Source: Moringa oleifera (Eukaryota; Streptophyta; Magnoliopsida; Brassicales; Moringaceae). From it: 64,000 bases of DNA. The notes below the pieces were generated by a model. That model searched no databases. It worked only from the letters and a program-made list of their open reading frames with translations, and was not told the DNA's origin. Below, piece after piece: positions 63,201 to 64,000 of this stretch (position 1 is its first letter; each line of letters starts with the position of its first letter). Position numbers and translations under genes: made by a program. The stretch is from contig JAJFZO010000165.1 of NCBI GenBank assembly GCA_021397835.1, forward strand, positions 682,001 to 746,000, written 5' to 3'.

Positions 63201-64000
63201 CGTTGTCAATCATATGCTTGGCTAACATGCCACTAGCATTTTGTCGCTTGGACCATAGGCCAAGAGGTGAACCATTGATACCCCCAATAGGCTTGAGATA
63301 GGTAGAAGACCCCGTGTGTGGATGCGCAAGGTGACTCTGCCAAGCCAAAGGTGCCTTACGTGAGCTAAACCCTCGTCGCTGTCCCAATATTATGTTCCAA
63401 ACGAGAGTGACACGAGTGTTGCATTGCTTGGACCATGGCCACTAGAGGCGAATCATGATTGCCTCGATTCGACATGGCATGGGCAGATGGCCCAATGTGC
63501 GACCGCGTTGAGCAAACCAATAAAGCCAAGCATGCCCAATGCAAGCTATATCCTATTCACTGTCATCATTCGTAGGGCCAGCGAGCATGTAATAAGTGCT
63601 GCATCACATGGTGCATAGGCACTTAAGAGAAGCCATGGTTACGCCTAACAGGCTCGACATGAGCAGAAGGCCTAACAATGTGACCACATTGGACTTGCTA
63701 GCTAAGTCAAAGGCACCTTATGCAAGCCAAAACCTCGTCGTTGTCCCAAAAATGTCTGCCTAGCGAGTGTGTCACAAGCGTTACATCATTTGTACCATGG
63801 GCACGAGAGGTGAGTCGCCTCTACCCCTTATAGGCTCAACATGGGCCTGACCTTTGTCGTTGTCTATTGATTGTGTGCCTAGCGAGCTTGCCATGAGTGT
63901 GCCCTATTACTTAAATCATGGGCAAAAGAGGTAAGCCACGTTGTCACTAGCTAGCTCAGTATAGGCAAAACACCTTGCATATGGCCACACAAGGTGCGCT
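58980..64000. repeat. Second copy of the segment at 1-5094 (about 59-kb spacing)
   Basis: From 58985 onward the sequence follows 1 onward through the CACTA right end, its junction with the satellite and about 3.75 kb of array, at roughly 85-90% identity by eye, including rare phrases such as GAGGGTGCCATA (1475 and 60474). Because the transposon-satellite junction itself is shared, this is a segmental duplication after the CACTA insertion, not two independent insertions. Confidence 0.85.
60249..64000 (-). repeat. 180-bp satellite array F, minus orientation, open at window end
   Basis: About 21 monomers that continue array D after the CACTA insertion and correspond to array E. The array is still running at 64000. 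The equivalent of the array E end (5094) would fall about 80-100 bases beyond the window. Confidence 0.9.

Noticed and set aside
1..64000. CRISPR-like regular repeats, tRNA or rRNA genes
   Set aside because: The 180-bp units are contiguous without unique spacers of constant size, and I found no tRNA A/B-box pair with cloverleaf potential and no rRNA signature. The genome is eukaryotic.

Overview
This window looks like a block of plant nuclear heterochromatin, probably pericentromeric, with no intact gene that I can support. The plant assignment rests on four things: decayed copies of a plant-type RNase H gene (viroplasmin-like N-terminus) and of the plastid ankyrin-repeat gene EMB506, both with introns; a CACTA (En/Spm-type) DNA transposon; a capsid/zinc-knuckle remnant of the kind found in endogenous plant pararetroviruses; and a tandem satellite with a monomer of about 180 bp. 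I cannot name the species.

Layout: 1-1251 is the right end of a CACTA element. 1252-5094 is satellite array E (minus orientation). From about 5097 to 50855 the same composite unit of about 15 kb is laid down three times head to tail (A 5097-19802, B 19803-34850, C 34851-50855). Each unit holds, in order: an RNase H-like pseudogene (minus), an EMB506-like remnant (minus), an AT-rich block made of an A-rich and a T-rich arm that are inverted copies of each other, a zinc-knuckle (caulimovirid-like) fragment, a 5.1-kb plus-oriented satellite array, and a T-rich block. Units A and B end with a leader-like region and the 3' exons of the next RNase H copy. Unit C is cut off at about 50855 by an inverted 0.4-kb piece of RNase H intron, followed by array D in minus orientation (51263-56518). 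A complete 3.73-kb CACTA element (56519-60248) interrupts that minus array, which continues as array F (60249-64000, running off the window).

The first 5.1 kb and the last 5.0 kb are paralogous (roughly 85-90% identical by eye) at an offset of about 58,985 bp. The window may therefore hold just over one period of a much larger tandem or segmental duplication.

History read from shared breaks: stop codons shared by all three RNase H copies show the gene was dead before the triplication. Copies A and B share a 1-bp deletion in RNase H and the loss of all but the last EMB506 exon, while C keeps nearly the whole EMB506 pseudogene, so A and B are closer to each other than to C. Satellite monomers correspond by position between arrays A, B, C and the inverted array D, so the arrays were copied as whole blocks rather than homogenised monomer by monomer. 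All numbers here were read by eye; boundaries in AT-rich sequence may be off by tens of bases.
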